A stretch of 64,000 bases of DNA from Ensifer adhaerens (GCF_028993555.1 NZ_CP118610.1:2666001-2730000), one strand, 5' to 3'; shown: positions 41,473-51,392, counted from the first letter of the stretch. The notes: generated from the sequence alone by a model not told the origin. Numbers and translations: made by a program.

Positions 41473-41937
41473 TCAATTGCCGCCATAGCCGAGGGCGACA
41501 AACTCGCCTTCAAAGCGCCCGGCCAACGCGTCGCCGTCAAGCAGGTCGGCAAGCACCACGGCCCGCGCCCTGCCCCGCCGTTCGAGCATCCGCAGAAAGC
41601 TCGGCCATTGCCCGGCATTCGCCAGCGACGACCGGGCCGCAAAGGCACCGGCAACCGGCTTTAGATAGTCCATCCGGTTGCTCTGAATCACCAGACGCGC
41701 CGCCACGCCGCTTTCGCGCAACCGCACATGCAGAAGCGACCAGGCCGAGAGGATCGTAAGCGCCGAGGCGCTGCCGCCGAACACCGTCTCGCGATGGTTG
41801 ATGTTGGGCGCCAGGGGCGCCGAAAGCAGGACATGGTCGTGCGTTACATCCTCCACCTGAACCTGCATCGCCGCCGACAGCGGGATATGAGCGTGAAGAT
41901 AGGCCTGCAAATCCTGTGGCGTCATCGCGATGTCCAT
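41473..41937 (-). CDS. YiiD_C-type hot-dog thioesterase
   Basis: A 154-residue putative thioesterase. HRETVFGGSASALTILSAWSLLHVRLRE is the family signature for the YiiD C-terminal domain, with the hot-dog helix and GGS turn. The following strand RLVIQSNRMDYLKPVAGAFAARSSL is also typical. The start at MDIAMTPQDLQAYL (41937) fits the domain; the frame upstream is not conserved. The CoA substrate is unknown. It converges with the extensin-like gene. Confidence 0.85.
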   Translation of the reverse strand: MDIAMTPQDLQAYLHAHIPLSAAMQVQVEDVTHDHVLLSAPLAPNINHRETVFGGSASALTILSAWSLLHVRLRESGVAARLVIQSNRMDYLKPVAGAFAARSSLANAGQWPSFLRMLERRGRARAVVLADLLDGDALAGRFEGEFVALGYGGN

Positions 41938-42185
41938 GGTCCCTGTTGCAGCGGCTCGTGTCCTGTTGAACGCGCAAAGGCCGCTGCAAGACGTGCAGTG
42001 GTTGCCGATCAATGCACAAGACCGCCAGTCTTGGCCAGAGCCGGGGTCACGCGTTCCTGACCTGTCGCCAGATCCCGTTGGACGCAAAGATACCGGCTCG
42101 CGCGCCTTGCAGATTGCTCCCCGGATCCCAAATAAAGGCACGAGGAAATCCACCCGTTTTGCGCCCCGTTTCAAGGAAATTTGTC

Positions 42186-42695
42186 ATGGCATTGACGATG
42201 TACCAGCTCTCCATTCCCGCACTCATTCGCGGCCTTGGTGTCCTCACCAAACTGCTCGACAAGGCCGAGGCTCACGCGCGCGACAACGGCGTCTCCCCCG
42301 ATGATCTCGTCAATGCCCGGCTCGCGCCGGACATGCTCACGCTTGCCGGCCAGGTGCAGCGCGTCAGCGATACGAGCAAGGGTCTGGTCGGTCGCCTGAC
42401 CTCGATCGAGGTGCCCCGGTTTCCCGACGAGGAAAAGACCCTGGGCGAGCTGCGCCAACGCATCGCCAACACCGTCGCTTTTCTTCAGACGGTGCGCCCT
42501 ACCGATCTTGAAGACAGCGACCGCCGTGAAGTCGTCCTCAACTTCCCGACCCTGAAGGTGACACTCACAGGCGAAGAGTATCTGTTGAGGTTCGTCCTGC
42601 CGAACTTCTATTTCCACCTGACGACGGCCTACGACATCCTGCGCCACAAAGGCGTCTCGATCGGCAAGGCCGATTTCCTCAGCCTCACGGCCTAA
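42186..42695 (+). CDS. DUF1993 family protein
   Basis: A 169-residue cytoplasmic protein of the DUF1993 family. MYQLSIPALIRGLGVLTKLLDKAEAHA opens the four-helix DinB-like bundle, and RLAPDMLTLAGQVQRVSDTSKG and NFYFHLTTAYDILRHKGV are further signatures. The fold is related to DinB/YfiT proteins, whose metal ligands are not obvious here. Function unknown. A long palindrome follows the gene and separates it from fhs. Confidence 0.9.
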   Translation: MALTMYQLSIPALIRGLGVLTKLLDKAEAHARDNGVSPDDLVNARLAPDMLTLAGQVQRVSDTSKGLVGRLTSIEVPRFPDEEKTLGELRQRIANTVAFLQTVRPTDLEDSDRREVVLNFPTLKVTLTGEEYLLRFVLPNFYFHLTTAYDILRHKGVSIGKADFLSLTA

Positions 42696-42716
42696 CTTCC
42701 GTTTCAGGAAGCAAAA

Positions 42717-42760
42717 CAAGACAACGCCGCGCATCCGGCCGGATGCGCGGCGTTGTCTTG
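42717..42760. terminator. 44-bp perfect palindrome acting as bidirectional terminator
   Basis: Arms of 22 bases without mismatch or loop; the left arm begins CAAGACAACGCCGCGCATCC and the right arm is its reverse complement. It sits between convergent DUF1993 and fhs. On the minus strand TTTTGC follows, fitting a terminator for fhs; the plus strand lacks a T run. Confidence 0.8.
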
Positions 42761-42787
42761 ACCAAGCCAGTCGAGGAGCCAAGGCGC

Positions 42788-44467
42788 CTAGAACAGGCCC
42801 TCGATATAGCCCTGCTCGTTCAGGAAGATCTTCTCCGACGACGGCACCTTGGGAAGACCGGGCATGGTCATGATCTCGCCGGTGATGACCACGATGAAGC
42901 CGGCGCCGGCCGCAAGCCTTACCTCGCGGATCGGCACCGCATGGCCCGTCGGCGCGCCGCGCAGGTTCGGATCGGTCGAGAAGGAGTATTGCGTCTTCGC
43001 CATACAGATCGGCAGGCGGCCATAGCCCTGCTCTTCCCAGGTGCGCAGCTGGTCGCGCACCGTCTTGTCGGCGATCACCTCGCTTGCGTGGTAGATGTCC
43101 TTGGCGATCGTCTCGATCTTGTGGAACAGCGACATGTCGTCAGGGTATAGCGGCGAGAACTGCGAATGGCCGGCTTCGGCGAGTTCCGCAACCCTGCGCG
43201 CCAATTCCTCGATGCCGGCCGAGCCCTGGGCCCAATGCCGGCAGAGCACGGCTTCCGCGCCAAGCGTCGCGACATAATCCTTGATCGCCTGGATCTCGGC
43301 GTCGGTATCGGAAGTGAAGTGGTTGATCGCAACGACTACCGGCACACCGAACTTCTTGACGTTCTGCACATGGCGCCCGAGGTTGGCGCAGCCCTTGCGC
43401 AGTGCCTCCAGGTTTTCCTTGCCGAGATCGTCCTTCTTGACACCGCCATTCATCTTGATGGCACGAACGGTCGCGACAAGCACAGCTGCATCCGGCTTCA
43501 GCCCCGCCTTGCGGCACTTGATGTCGAAGAATTTTTCCGCACCAAGATCGGCACCGAAACCGGCTTCGGTGACCACATAGTCGGCGAGCTTCAACGCCGT
43601 GGTCGTCGCGATCACCGAGTTGCAGCCATGGGCGATGTTGGCGAAGGGCCCGCCGTGGACGAAGGCGGGATTGTTTTCCAGCGTCTGCACCAGATTCGGC
43701 TGCATCGCATCCTTGAGTAGCACCGCCATCGCGCCATCGGCCTTGATGTCGCGGGCAAAGACCGGGGTCTTGTCGCGGCGGTAGCCGACAATGATGTTGC
43801 CGAGCCGTTGTTCGAGGTCCTTGAGATCGGTTGCCAGGCAGAGGATCGCCATGACCTCGGAGGCCACGGTTATGTCGAAACCGGTTTCGCGCGGATAGCC
43901 GTTCGCCACACCGCCGAGCGAGCCGACGATATGGCGCAGTGCCCGGTCGTTCATGTCCATCACCCGTCTCCAGGCGATGCGTCGGACATCGATATTCTGC
44001 TCATTGCTCCAATAGATATGATTGTCGATCAACGCGGCGAGCAGGTTGTGCGCCGAGGTGATCGCATGGAAATCGCCAGTGAAATGGAGGTTTATGTCCT
44101 CCATCGGCACGACCTGCGCATAACCGCCGCCGGCTGCCCCCCCTTTGACGCCGAAGCAGGGCCCGAGCGAGGCCTCGCGGATGCAGACGATCGCCTTCTT
44201 GCCGATACGGTTGAGCCCGTCGCCGAGGCCGACCGTCGTTGTCGTCTTGCCTTCGCCGGCGGGCGTCGGATTGATCGCGGTCACCAGGATCAGGTGACCA
44301 TTCTTTTTCTCGCGCTGTCGCGCAATGAAGTCGGCGCCGATCTTTGCCTTGTCGTGGCCATAGGGCAAAAGATCTTCCGCGGGAATGCCGAGTGCAGCCC
44401 CGATCTCCAGGATCGGCTTTTTCTTCGCCGCGCGGGCAATCTCGATATCGGACTTAACCTCCGTCAT
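42788..44467 (-). CDS. fhs: Formate-tetrahydrofolate ligase
   Basis: ATP-dependent synthesis of 10-formyl-THF from formate. The 559-residue enzyme has the P-loop [18 protein letters not shown] (about residues 68-85), [58 protein letters not shown] and the C-terminal [43 protein letters not shown] precedes the ATG at 44467, and the start [19 protein letters not shown] fits. The upstream extension of the frame runs through a repeat-like spacer and is rejected. Confidence 0.96.
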   Translation of the reverse strand: MTEVKSDIEIARAAKKKPILEIGAALGIPAEDLLPYGHDKAKIGADFIARQREKKNGHLILVTAINPTPAGEGKTTTTVGLGDGLNRIGKKAIVCIREASLGPCFGVKGGAAGGGYAQVVPMEDINLHFTGDFHAITSAHNLLAALIDNHIYWSNEQNIDVRRIAWRRVMDMNDRALRHIVGSLGGVANGYPRETGFDITVASEVMAILCLATDLKDLEQRLGNIIVGYRRDKTPVFARDIKADGAMAVLLKDAMQPNLVQTLENNPAFVHGGPFANIAHGCNSVIATTTALKLADYVVTEAGFGADLGAEKFFDIKCRKAGLKPDAAVLVATVRAIKMNGGVKKDDLGKENLEALRKGCANLGRHVQNVKKFGVPVVVAINHFTSDTDAEIQAIKDYVATLGAEAVLCRHWAQGSAGIEELARRVAELAEAGHSQFSPLYPDDMSLFHKIETIAKDIYHASEVIADKTVRDQLRTWEEQGYGRLPICMAKTQYSFSTDPNLRGAPTGHAVPIREVRLAAGAGFIVVITGEIMTMPGLPKVPSSEKIFLNEQGYIEGLF

Positions 44468-44596
44468 GACATGTCCCCTCCCCAGGGTCTCGTTTTCGTC
44501 CGCGCCTTCGAAGGCGCAGTTCGCGATGCCCGAGCGGGATGAGGAAACGTGCCTGCGGCTTCCGCCCGCATTCCGCTCTAACTCAATAAATCTGAA

Positions 44597-44621
44597 GGCG
44601 GCCGCCTCGATTGCGGCCACC
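44597..44621 (-). terminator. Weak terminator after the DUF2333 gene
   Basis: GGCGGCCGC (44597-44605) pairs with GCGGCCACC (44613-44621) with one mismatch. On the minus strand TTCAGATTTATT follows. The only end signal I see for the five-gene AAA+ operon. Confidence 0.45.
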
Positions 44622-44638
44622 CTCCTTGCCGTTCTGCC

Positions 44639-45865
44639 TTAGCGCGCGAGGATGTCACGCATCTCGACGATGTTGGAGCGTACTCGCAGCGTATAGAAGC
44701 CCATCGTCGCCAGATGCGTCGGCATGATCCAACCTGCTTCCTCGCCATTGGAGATGATCCATGGCTGGATGCGGAGTGCTGCGCGCAGCTGCTTGATCGT
44801 TTCCGTCCAGATCGGCAGCAGGCCGCGCTGGGCAACGACGTTGTCGAAGTCGGCGCCGGCGGCCGAGAGAATGCCGTAATAGCCGTAGAGCTGGCCATAG
44901 GCGAACCAGAAGCGGTCGTCGGCGCGCGTGTCGAACCAGCCGCCATTGTGGTTTTCCGAGCGCTCGCGCAGGATCGCCGAGGTGTTGCCAAGGTCATTGG
45001 CGACGCGGTCGAGGAACTCGACCAGGTTGTCGGAGCGGCCGTCGAAGATCGCCTCGCACTTGCTGAGCGTGGCGTTGAAGGACCTCAGATCCTTCATCGC
45101 CGCCCGATAGAAGCTCGGCGTCGGCGTTTTGGGGCCGAACGGGTTCAGGCCGAAATACCAGGTCTCCTCATCGAACTGCATGTTGCCGCGCGCGCTCTGC
45201 AGGGCGTTGTTGATGCCCGAGGTGCCACGCATACGACCGAGCGAATCGACGAGCTCCACCGACGTCCGGCGGATCGCCTGGTTGATGCCGCGCTGGAACG
45301 ACGCCTTGTTGTCGAGCCAGGGCGTGTCGTCCCAGTCGAGCCCGAAGAAGCCGAGCTTGTAAAGCAGCATCGACGAGATCCAGGCATTCTCGTTGACATT
45401 GAAATCGATCAAATCAGCCGTGACGTCGACGATCGCCGAAGTCTGGCAGACCGTGCCGGCCGGCAGCTGGACGGCGGCCAGCGCCTCCGGCGTCGATTCC
45501 ATCGGCTGCGTCGCCACGCCGGCGAGGTTATTGGCGGCACCGCCGGTCGTCGACTGACCGGTCGACGTCGTACTGGGACCGCTCATCGGCGAGCCGGCCG
45601 GCACCTTGCGTTCCGCCAGCTTGTAGCGGTCGACATAGTCTTCGTTGAAGTTCGTCCAGGCCTGGGTCTGCCAGATGAAGTAGCCGTAGAACAGGATCAG
45701 CCCGAGAAGAATGAGACCGATCGGTCCCTTGATGATCCAGCTGCGCTGCCGGTACCAGTTGCCCGCCGCGACGAAGGGCCAGAGCAGCCAGGCAACGACG
45801 AGCCCGATGCCCCGGCCGATCGCGGTAAAGACGCGCTGGAAAAACGCAACGATCGGATCGAACAT
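44639..45865 (-). CDS. DUF2333 family inner-membrane protein
   Basis: A 408-residue protein of the DUF2333 family. It is anchored by N-terminal hydrophobic segments (GLVVAWLLWPFVAAGNWY and GPIGLILLGLILFYGYFIW, residues 20-66), with a Ser/Thr/Gly linker (about 92-115) and a large C-terminal domain (WISSMLLYKLGFFGLDWDDTPWLDNKASFQRGI...) probably outside the cytoplasm. It is the last gene of the AAA+ operon, three bases after the DUF6638 gene. No enzymatic motif is visible. It is the only obvious membrane component of the set. Confidence 0.88.
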   Translation of the reverse strand: MFDPIVAFFQRVFTAIGRGIGLVVAWLLWPFVAAGNWYRQRSWIIKGPIGLILLGLILFYGYFIWQTQAWTNFNEDYVDRYKLAERKVPAGSPMSGPSTTSTGQSTTGGAANNLAGVATQPMESTPEALAAVQLPAGTVCQTSAIVDVTADLIDFNVNENAWISSMLLYKLGFFGLDWDDTPWLDNKASFQRGINQAIRRTSVELVDSLGRMRGTSGINNALQSARGNMQFDEETWYFGLNPFGPKTPTPSFYRAAMKDLRSFNATLSKCEAIFDGRSDNLVEFLDRVANDLGNTSAILRERSENHNGGWFDTRADDRFWFAYGQLYGYYGILSAAGADFDNVVAQRGLLPIWTETIKQLRAALRIQPWIISNGEEAGWIMPTHLATMGFYTLRVRSNIVEMRDILAR

Positions 45866-45868
45866 GTC

Positions 45869-47158
45869 CTATTCCTCTCTGAGGCCGTAAAGCTTGTGGC
45901 GGAAGGCCGCCTTGTCTTTGAGATATGTGCCGGTCAGCGTCGCCACAACATATTCCTTGAAACGTTCGCTGTATTGTTCGTAGGCGTCGTAGAATCCCTG
46001 CTTGTCGAAGACGAAGCGCGAGACGAAATCACGAGGCACGAGCTGCGATATCAAACGGTTGACCAGCCACTGGTCAGCGTGTGCGGGTGCCGCACGCACC
46101 AGCATGAAGCGGTTTTCCGGTGCGACATCCTGCATCTTGATCGTGCCGGTCGCCGAGATCATGCGGATCATCTCCTGCAGGAACGGGTAGGCGCCGTCCC
46201 TGGCGACCGCTGCCGCATTGCGGTGCATCCAGGTCTGCAGCCAGATCCGGTCGGCATTGGCGAGATCCGCGGCCGGGTCGGTCTCGTGGATCAGGCCGCG
46301 CACGGTCATGTCGGCGCGATGCTGGTATAGCCCGGACTCTTCCACCCAGGAGGCCTGCGGCAGCTGCAGCCGCTTGGTCGAGGCGAGGAAATCATAGATA
46401 CGCGCTGGGTCGTTGATGGCGATGTAGCTGACCTGCCAGGGCCTTGAGCGGCGGAAGCCGGGCACGGACGGGTCGCAGATGACCGTCGTCGTCTTGTCGT
46501 CCAGGAAAACGTAGACGCCGCCGAAGTGATTGGCCCAGAAGGCTTCGTGGCGGAAGACGAGCTGATCCGGGACCAGGGCGTTCTGGCGGATATCGCCGGT
46601 GAGCTTGGCGAGCTCGACCATGCGGCTGAGCATCTCGTCGTCGGCCCAGGCGGTCGGCACTTTCTTCAGCCGGTCGACCAGGCCGCGCAACTCGGCAGCC
46701 TTGCCGAGCATATCTTCTGCCGAGAGAACTCGGAACCGCACCTCGTTGATCGACAGCAGATCGTCGATGTCATCGACGATCGAAACCGAATCCTCGATCT
46801 CGCCGTAGAGCGCGTCCTTGATCGTGATCGCATTGATCGCGCGGCTGTTGGCGTTGAAGAACTCGTGCATCAGCGCCGCGGTGTTGGAGAAGCTGGTGTG
46901 CACCACCGGCAGCTCCGCCTGCTCCGGCGTCATGATGATGAAGCGGCGGTTGACCCGGTTCGGATCGAGATAGTCGCGATCCCCAAGCTCCTCGGCGATC
47001 TCGGGCGAAAAACCGGTCATGTCGATGCTGAACTTCGACAACGCCGTCGAGCGCAGTCCGAAGCCTTCGAGCGCCTTGTTGTAGCGCGCGATCAGATGCG
47101 GCTCGGCGATATCGAGCAGCCGCCCATAGATCAATTCGGCTTCAAGCAGACGTTTCAT
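45869..47158 (-). CDS. DUF6638 family protein (AAA+ operon)
   Basis: A 429-residue soluble protein that I associate with DUF6638, from memory. Features seen are a conserved-looking start MKRLLEAELIYGRLLDIAEPHLIARYNKALEGFG, a run of Ile/Asp-rich helices (GEIEDSVSIVDDIDDLL) and a C-terminal helical block ending in YLKDKAAFRHKLYGLREE. There are no membrane segments or known catalytic motifs. It lies 19 bases after the AAA+ gene and three before DUF2333. Function unknown; it probably works with the ATPase. Confidence 0.82.
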   Translation of the reverse strand: MKRLLEAELIYGRLLDIAEPHLIARYNKALEGFGLRSTALSKFSIDMTGFSPEIAEELGDRDYLDPNRVNRRFIIMTPEQAELPVVHTSFSNTAALMHEFFNANSRAINAITIKDALYGEIEDSVSIVDDIDDLLSINEVRFRVLSAEDMLGKAAELRGLVDRLKKVPTAWADDEMLSRMVELAKLTGDIRQNALVPDQLVFRHEAFWANHFGGVYVFLDDKTTTVICDPSVPGFRRSRPWQVSYIAINDPARIYDFLASTKRLQLPQASWVEESGLYQHRADMTVRGLIHETDPAADLANADRIWLQTWMHRNAAAVARDGAYPFLQEMIRMISATGTIKMQDVAPENRFMLVRAAPAHADQWLVNRLISQLVPRDFVSRFVFDKQGFYDAYEQYSERFKEYVVATLTGTYLKDKAAFRHKLYGLREE

Positions 47159-47177
47159 CGGTCAGCTCTTCTCATCA

Positions 47178-49100
47178 TCACCCCTGCCACCGGCCATCGC
47201 GTTTCATCGCCTCGATCTCGCGGATCGCCTTTTCGCGCTGGCGCTCGCGGCGGATGATGTCGGTGACGGCGGCATCGTCTGATTTGTCGGTGTAGCGGAA
47301 CTCGCTGTCGGCGTAGCGATTGATCTCCTGCAACACCATGTCGATCGTGATTGGGCCGCGCAGTGCCTCGATCATCGCCTTCTTCTCGTCGTAGCCCTTG
47401 TGCATGAACGAGCCGGCATCCTTGAACCAATCATCCGGCAATTCGACATCCATGGCCCGGAGCTTGATCGCATCGGTGATGTTCTTGATCGCCCGGCCGG
47501 TAAAGCGTGGTTCGGCCTCCTTGATCATGTGCAGGTAGGCGCCGACATCGGCAAGCGAGGCGATCGCGCCCCTCTCCTTCTCGTAGCGCTCCCAAACGGA
47601 CACGAGGCCATCCTCCTTCGGCCGCGCGTGCTCGGCATAGGACTGGGCGACCGCGCGCTTGATCTCCTGGCCCTCGAACAGCTGATGCTCGCCGAGCGGG
47701 ATCTTGTGGTTCTTGCCCACAAGCAGCGCGAAGATGTCGATATAGTCGTCTTCCGTCTGCGGCCCGTCGACCAGCCAGCGGGCGCCGGCGCGCTGGCGCA
47801 GCGCGTCATCGACATTCTCAGGATAGTTGGAGAACATGCCGAAGGTGCAGTTGCCGCGCACCACGGTCGAGGCGCCGGCGAAGCTCTCCATCAGCACCGC
47901 CGTCACTTCGTGCTGGCCGGCAGAGGCGCGATCGTCGGAACGCTTTGCAGCCACCTGGTCGACATCGTCGATCGTGCCGAAGCCGATCGCCCGCGGGTTG
48001 ATGACGTTGTTGACGAATTCCTTGCAGTTCTGCCCGGACTTGCCCTGGTAGGAGGAGATCTGGTCGACGCCGAAATTCTCGTAATGGAAGGCGTAGCCGG
48101 CGATCTCGCAATAGTCGTTGAGCATGCCGGCGAGCATCTGGATAAGGATCGTCTTGCCGGTGCCCGGCATGCCATCGCCGATGAAGGTGAAGAGAAAGCC
48201 GCCGAGTTCGACGAACGGGTTCATCTGCCGGTCGAAGTCATAGGCCATCAGCATCTTGGCAAGCTTCAGCGCCTGGTACTTGGCAATATGGTTGCCGATG
48301 ATCTCCTCGGGCTTCTTGAAGGTCATCACCAGAGGCTTGCGCTTCTGGCCAGGCGCCACGTCGAAACCGTTCAGCGTGAAATCGTCCTGATCGAGCCGGA
48401 TATGCACATTCTCGAAGCTCTGCAGACCGGTGAAACGCGCCTTGCGCGCGATCAGCCCCTCGACCGCCACCCGCGAAAAGGCGCGTGCCCGCGCCGTCAG
48501 CGCCAAGTCGTCCGGTGCCCCGGCAATGCCACGGTCGAGCGCCGACACCAGGCTCTTCAGCGCATCCTGCGGCGTGTCGAACAGGAAATCGGGCTCGACC
48601 GCATCGTCAACCGGTTCGCCTTCACCGGCAAGCGTTGAGCCGACATAGGCAGCAAGCGTGAAAGCCGCGACATAGGCAGAGGCCGAAAGCAGCGCCTTGA
48701 ACTGGTTCGCCTCGTCTCCGGCAAGCGGTGACGTCGCATTTTTCGCCTGCAACTGTTCCAGGCTCGTCTGGCGGGCAAAGACGTCGGCGACGGCGAGTGC
48801 GACCTGGATGCCGCGGCGCGTGCGGTAGAGCACCGCATGCTGGGCCGGCGACAACATCGGATCGCCCTGGCGCACCGACTGGATGGTCTTTGTCAGCTCG
48901 ACCTCGCGCGTGCGGCGCTGGCCACCGGTCGACACCGTCGACACGAAGCGGCGGCCGGTGCCGGCAAGCGCCGTGCCGGCGGCAGGATCATCGCGCTCAA
49001 GGATGATGAGCTTGGTCACCAGACCCTGCGCCACTGCCTGATGCTTGGCGATCTCGTCCTCGTGCAGCGTCGTCAGCCCCGTGTTGAGTGTCATCGTCAA
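47178..49100 (-). CDS. AAA+ ATPase of a five-gene uncharacterised operon
   Basis: A 640-residue protein. The N-terminal 240 residues hold a hydrophobic stretch (LLSASAYVAAFTLAAYVGSTL, about residues 137-157) that may associate with membrane. The AAA+ module follows: Walker A GDGMPGTGKT (308-317), Walker B IGFGTIDDVDQVA (372-384), sensor 1 GNCTFGMFSNYPENVDD (417-432) and an arginine-finger-like RQRAGARW (435-442). The C-terminal 140 residues are helical, with a KAIREIEAMKRDGRW end. I cannot place it in a named AAA+ clade. It overlaps the preceding gene by four bases. Confidence 0.88.
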   Translation of the reverse strand: MTMTLNTGLTTLHEDEIAKHQAVAQGLVTKLIILERDDPAAGTALAGTGRRFVSTVSTGGQRRTREVELTKTIQSVRQGDPMLSPAQHAVLYRTRRGIQVALAVADVFARQTSLEQLQAKNATSPLAGDEANQFKALLSASAYVAAFTLAAYVGSTLAGEGEPVDDAVEPDFLFDTPQDALKSLVSALDRGIAGAPDDLALTARARAFSRVAVEGLIARKARFTGLQSFENVHIRLDQDDFTLNGFDVAPGQKRKPLVMTFKKPEEIIGNHIAKYQALKLAKMLMAYDFDRQMNPFVELGGFLFTFIGDGMPGTGKTILIQMLAGMLNDYCEIAGYAFHYENFGVDQISSYQGKSGQNCKEFVNNVINPRAIGFGTIDDVDQVAAKRSDDRASAGQHEVTAVLMESFAGASTVVRGNCTFGMFSNYPENVDDALRQRAGARWLVDGPQTEDDYIDIFALLVGKNHKIPLGEHQLFEGQEIKRAVAQSYAEHARPKEDGLVSVWERYEKERGAIASLADVGAYLHMIKEAEPRFTGRAIKNITDAIKLRAMDVELPDDWFKDAGSFMHKGYDEKKAMIEALRGPITIDMVLQEINRYADSEFRYTDKSDDAAVTDIIRRERQREKAIREIEAMKRDGRWQG

Positions 49101-50245
49101 ACCTCGCTCACGACCTGGTTTCCGGAAATGACGTGGACCTTGTAGTCGCCAAAGACCTGCTCCGCCTCGCCGGCGGCATAGAGCGCCTGGTAGGCGTCGT
49201 GTGGCACCAGCGCATGCTTTTCGTAGGACGAGACACCCATGCGCGTCGCCTCCAGGTTGGCAGTGTCGATGTGGAATTCCTCCTGCGCCGGCGTCGATGA
49301 CCAGAAGCCGCGCTTGGCCGGGCGCTCAGACTTCGAGAAGACCTCCTGCACCGTCCAGGTCAAAAGCCAGGCATTCTCGACTTTACGCACCTTGGAGAGG
49401 ATATCGTTGATGCGCGCGTTGTTCTCGGTGATCCCGGCCGAATAGAAGGGGCCGAGCACGATGCGACGCAGCTGCTTCGGGTGCAGCTCGTCAAAATCCT
49501 TGTCGAGATTGGTGGCGATCGTCACCGGCGTCAGCGAATAGCTGCTGTTCTTGGAGGCGAAATCGTCGAAGCGGCTGGCAAGCTCGGGATTGAGCAAACC
49601 GCCGACCGGTAATGGAATCTCCACCTGCGGATTGAGCTTGCCGTCCTCGGTCACCAGCATCTCGACGATCTTTTCGGAGGAATCCTCGATCGTGGCCATG
49701 TAGACCATCGGCAGGGTATTGGCACCGTCAAAGGCGCCCCAGCTCACGATGTAATAGGGACGCATGGTCTTGGAATTGACGGCGACGCGGATGGTCTCCG
49801 GCAGGATGAAGGGCGAGAAGATCTCACCCTTGCCGATCTGCTCCAGATAAAGCCGCTCGGCCATGCGCGTCTGCAAAGCCTCGGGAAAAGCCTTCTGCCT
49901 CAGGATGAAATCGACCATTTCATCACGCAGCGCATCGGCCGAGGGAATGTCGGCGAGCCGCTTTGCGGCCGTCTGGCGATCGTTCTCCAGTTCCAGCACG
50001 TTCTGGAACACCGGAAAGCCGCTCTCGGCGCGCGAAATCCGGAACTGGTCGACAAAGCCGATCCGGTTCTCCCAGCAATCGATCGAAGCTTTCAACCTGC
50101 TGAGATAGGGAACGATCACTTCGCCGACAACGGTGTTGCGATAAAGCGGCGAGTTGCGATCGCCGAGGAAGAGTTCGAGCCCGGCGAGTGCGGCGTGGAT
50201 CGACGCGAAATACTGTGCGACAGCAGATGAAGCCGCGACTTTCAT
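49097..50245 (-). CDS. Conserved hypothetical protein (AAA+ operon)
   Basis: A 382-residue protein without signal peptide or clear membrane segment. It begins MKVAASSAVAQYFASIHAALAGLELFLGD, a helical region, and its middle (FSPFILPETIRVAVNSKTMRPYYIVSWGAFDGANTLPMVYMATIEDSS) is mixed alpha/beta. I recognise no family. It overlaps the AAA+ gene by four bases (ATGA), so the two are translationally coupled and probably interact. It lies 58 bases after the coiled-coil gene. Confidence 0.82.
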   Translation of the reverse strand: MKVAASSAVAQYFASIHAALAGLELFLGDRNSPLYRNTVVGEVIVPYLSRLKASIDCWENRIGFVDQFRISRAESGFPVFQNVLELENDRQTAAKRLADIPSADALRDEMVDFILRQKAFPEALQTRMAERLYLEQIGKGEIFSPFILPETIRVAVNSKTMRPYYIVSWGAFDGANTLPMVYMATIEDSSEKIVEMLVTEDGKLNPQVEIPLPVGGLLNPELASRFDDFASKNSSYSLTPVTIATNLDKDFDELHPKQLRRIVLGPFYSAGITENNARINDILSKVRKVENAWLLTWTVQEVFSKSERPAKRGFWSSTPAQEEFHIDTANLEATRMGVSSYEKHALVPHDAYQALYAAGEAEQVFGDYKVHVISGNQVVSEV

Positions 50246-50303
50246 GCAAATCCCCGTGGCGCGTGCCGGGCGGCAAACTCGGTTCGGATCATGCGCTGGC
50301 CGT

Positions 50304-51392
50304 TCACTGCTTCACGTAGTTGGCAGTGTTGTGCTTGTCCATGACAGCCTGGAAGCGGCGGGCAAAGGCATCGTCTGCCAGCTTCTTGCGGCGCTGGATA
50401 TCCTGCGTCGAAAGCATGTTCTTTTCATGCATTTCCAGGAGATCGCCGATGTGGCGCTGCGCTGCGGCACCGATGCCGGCCATCGTCTCTTCGGCCGCCG
50501 TATCGACCTGGCTGCCGAGCGTGTTGATCTTGTGGGCGACATCCTGCTGGGCGGCGGTCTTCAAGGAATCTTCGAGCGCCTTGTAGAGCACGATGCGTTG
50601 TTCGGTATCGATCGTCAGCTTGTTGATCAGCGTGTTCTGCGCGGCGATCTGGTTGTTGAGGGAATCGACGAAGGTCTGGAACATCGAGGTGTAGCGTTCG
50701 AGCGTCTGGCTCTCGGCGAGCAGTTCCTGCTCCTTGGCCTGCTTCTCGTTGTATTCGGTGGCAAGGGCCGAACGCTCGCCTTCAAGCTCGGTGCGGACCT
50801 TCTGCTCCGTGGAGGCGGCAATGCGGTTTTCGATGTCGAGAAGCAGCGGGTTCAGTTCCTCGATGCGTTTCTGCACGGCCTCGAGGTTTGCCATTGTGCC
50901 CTTGCGGCGCTCGATCACCTGGATCAGGCTCTGCTCCGAGGTCTTGTAGCGCTGATCGAGGATCGACTTCTGCTCCTTGAGGATGCCGACGATCATGTCG
51001 GACTTCGAAAGAAGCTCCTGCAGGTTGCCGGCCAGCGACATGTTGCGCACGCGGTCGGTGCGCATGCGTTGCATTTTCTGCTTGGAGAAGATGCCGATGA
51101 ACTTCTCGTAGCCCGTATAGTTCTTCATGCTCTCGAATTCGGAGCCGAAGACATTGGTCGCATCCTCAAGGCCGATGATCAGGTCGGCGATGTTGGCTTC
51201 CATCACCTTCTGCTGGTTGATCACGTCCTGGATACGGGCGTTCTCGATGTCGAAGTTGACGTCGCCCAGCTTGGTCTCGGCCTTGGCGAATTGCTCCAGC
51301 ACAACACCGGATTGCTCGAGCTTGCCGCGCATCTGTTCCACGACGCCCTTTGTCTTCTCGATCTCAGCGTCAAAATTCTGAAGAGTCGCCAT
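50304..51392 (-). CDS. Coiled-coil protein (first gene of AAA+ operon)
   Basis: A 362-residue protein that is almost entirely helical and heptad-rich, with Glu/Gln/Leu repeats such as LLSKSDMIVGILKEQKSILDQRYKTSEQSLIQVIERRKGTMANLEAVQKRIEELN. It has no signal peptide, membrane segment or cysteine-rich site. The C-terminal part includes HIGDLLEMHEKNMLSTQDIQRRKKLADDAFARRFQAVM. It distantly recalls TelA-like helical proteins of tellurite/stress loci, but I cannot confirm this. It heads the five-gene operon; no promoter was identified with confidence. Confidence 0.82.
   Translation of the reverse strand: MATLQNFDAEIEKTKGVVEQMRGKLEQSGVVLEQFAKAETKLGDVNFDIENARIQDVINQQKVMEANIADLIIGLEDATNVFGSEFESMKNYTGYEKFIGIFSKQKMQRMRTDRVRNMSLAGNLQELLSKSDMIVGILKEQKSILDQRYKTSEQSLIQVIERRKGTMANLEAVQKRIEELNPLLLDIENRIAASTEQKVRTELEGERSALATEYNEKQAKEQELLAESQTLERYTSMFQTFVDSLNNQIAAQNTLINKLTIDTEQRIVLYKALEDSLKTAAQQDVAHKINTLGSQVDTAAEETMAGIGAAAQRHIGDLLEMHEKNMLSTQDIQRRKKLADDAFARRFQAVMDKHNTANYVKQ

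Noticed and set aside
47400..48638. 412-codon plus-strand frame opposite the AAA+ ATPase
   Set aside because: The minus strand carries Walker motifs; this frame has none and no ribosome site.
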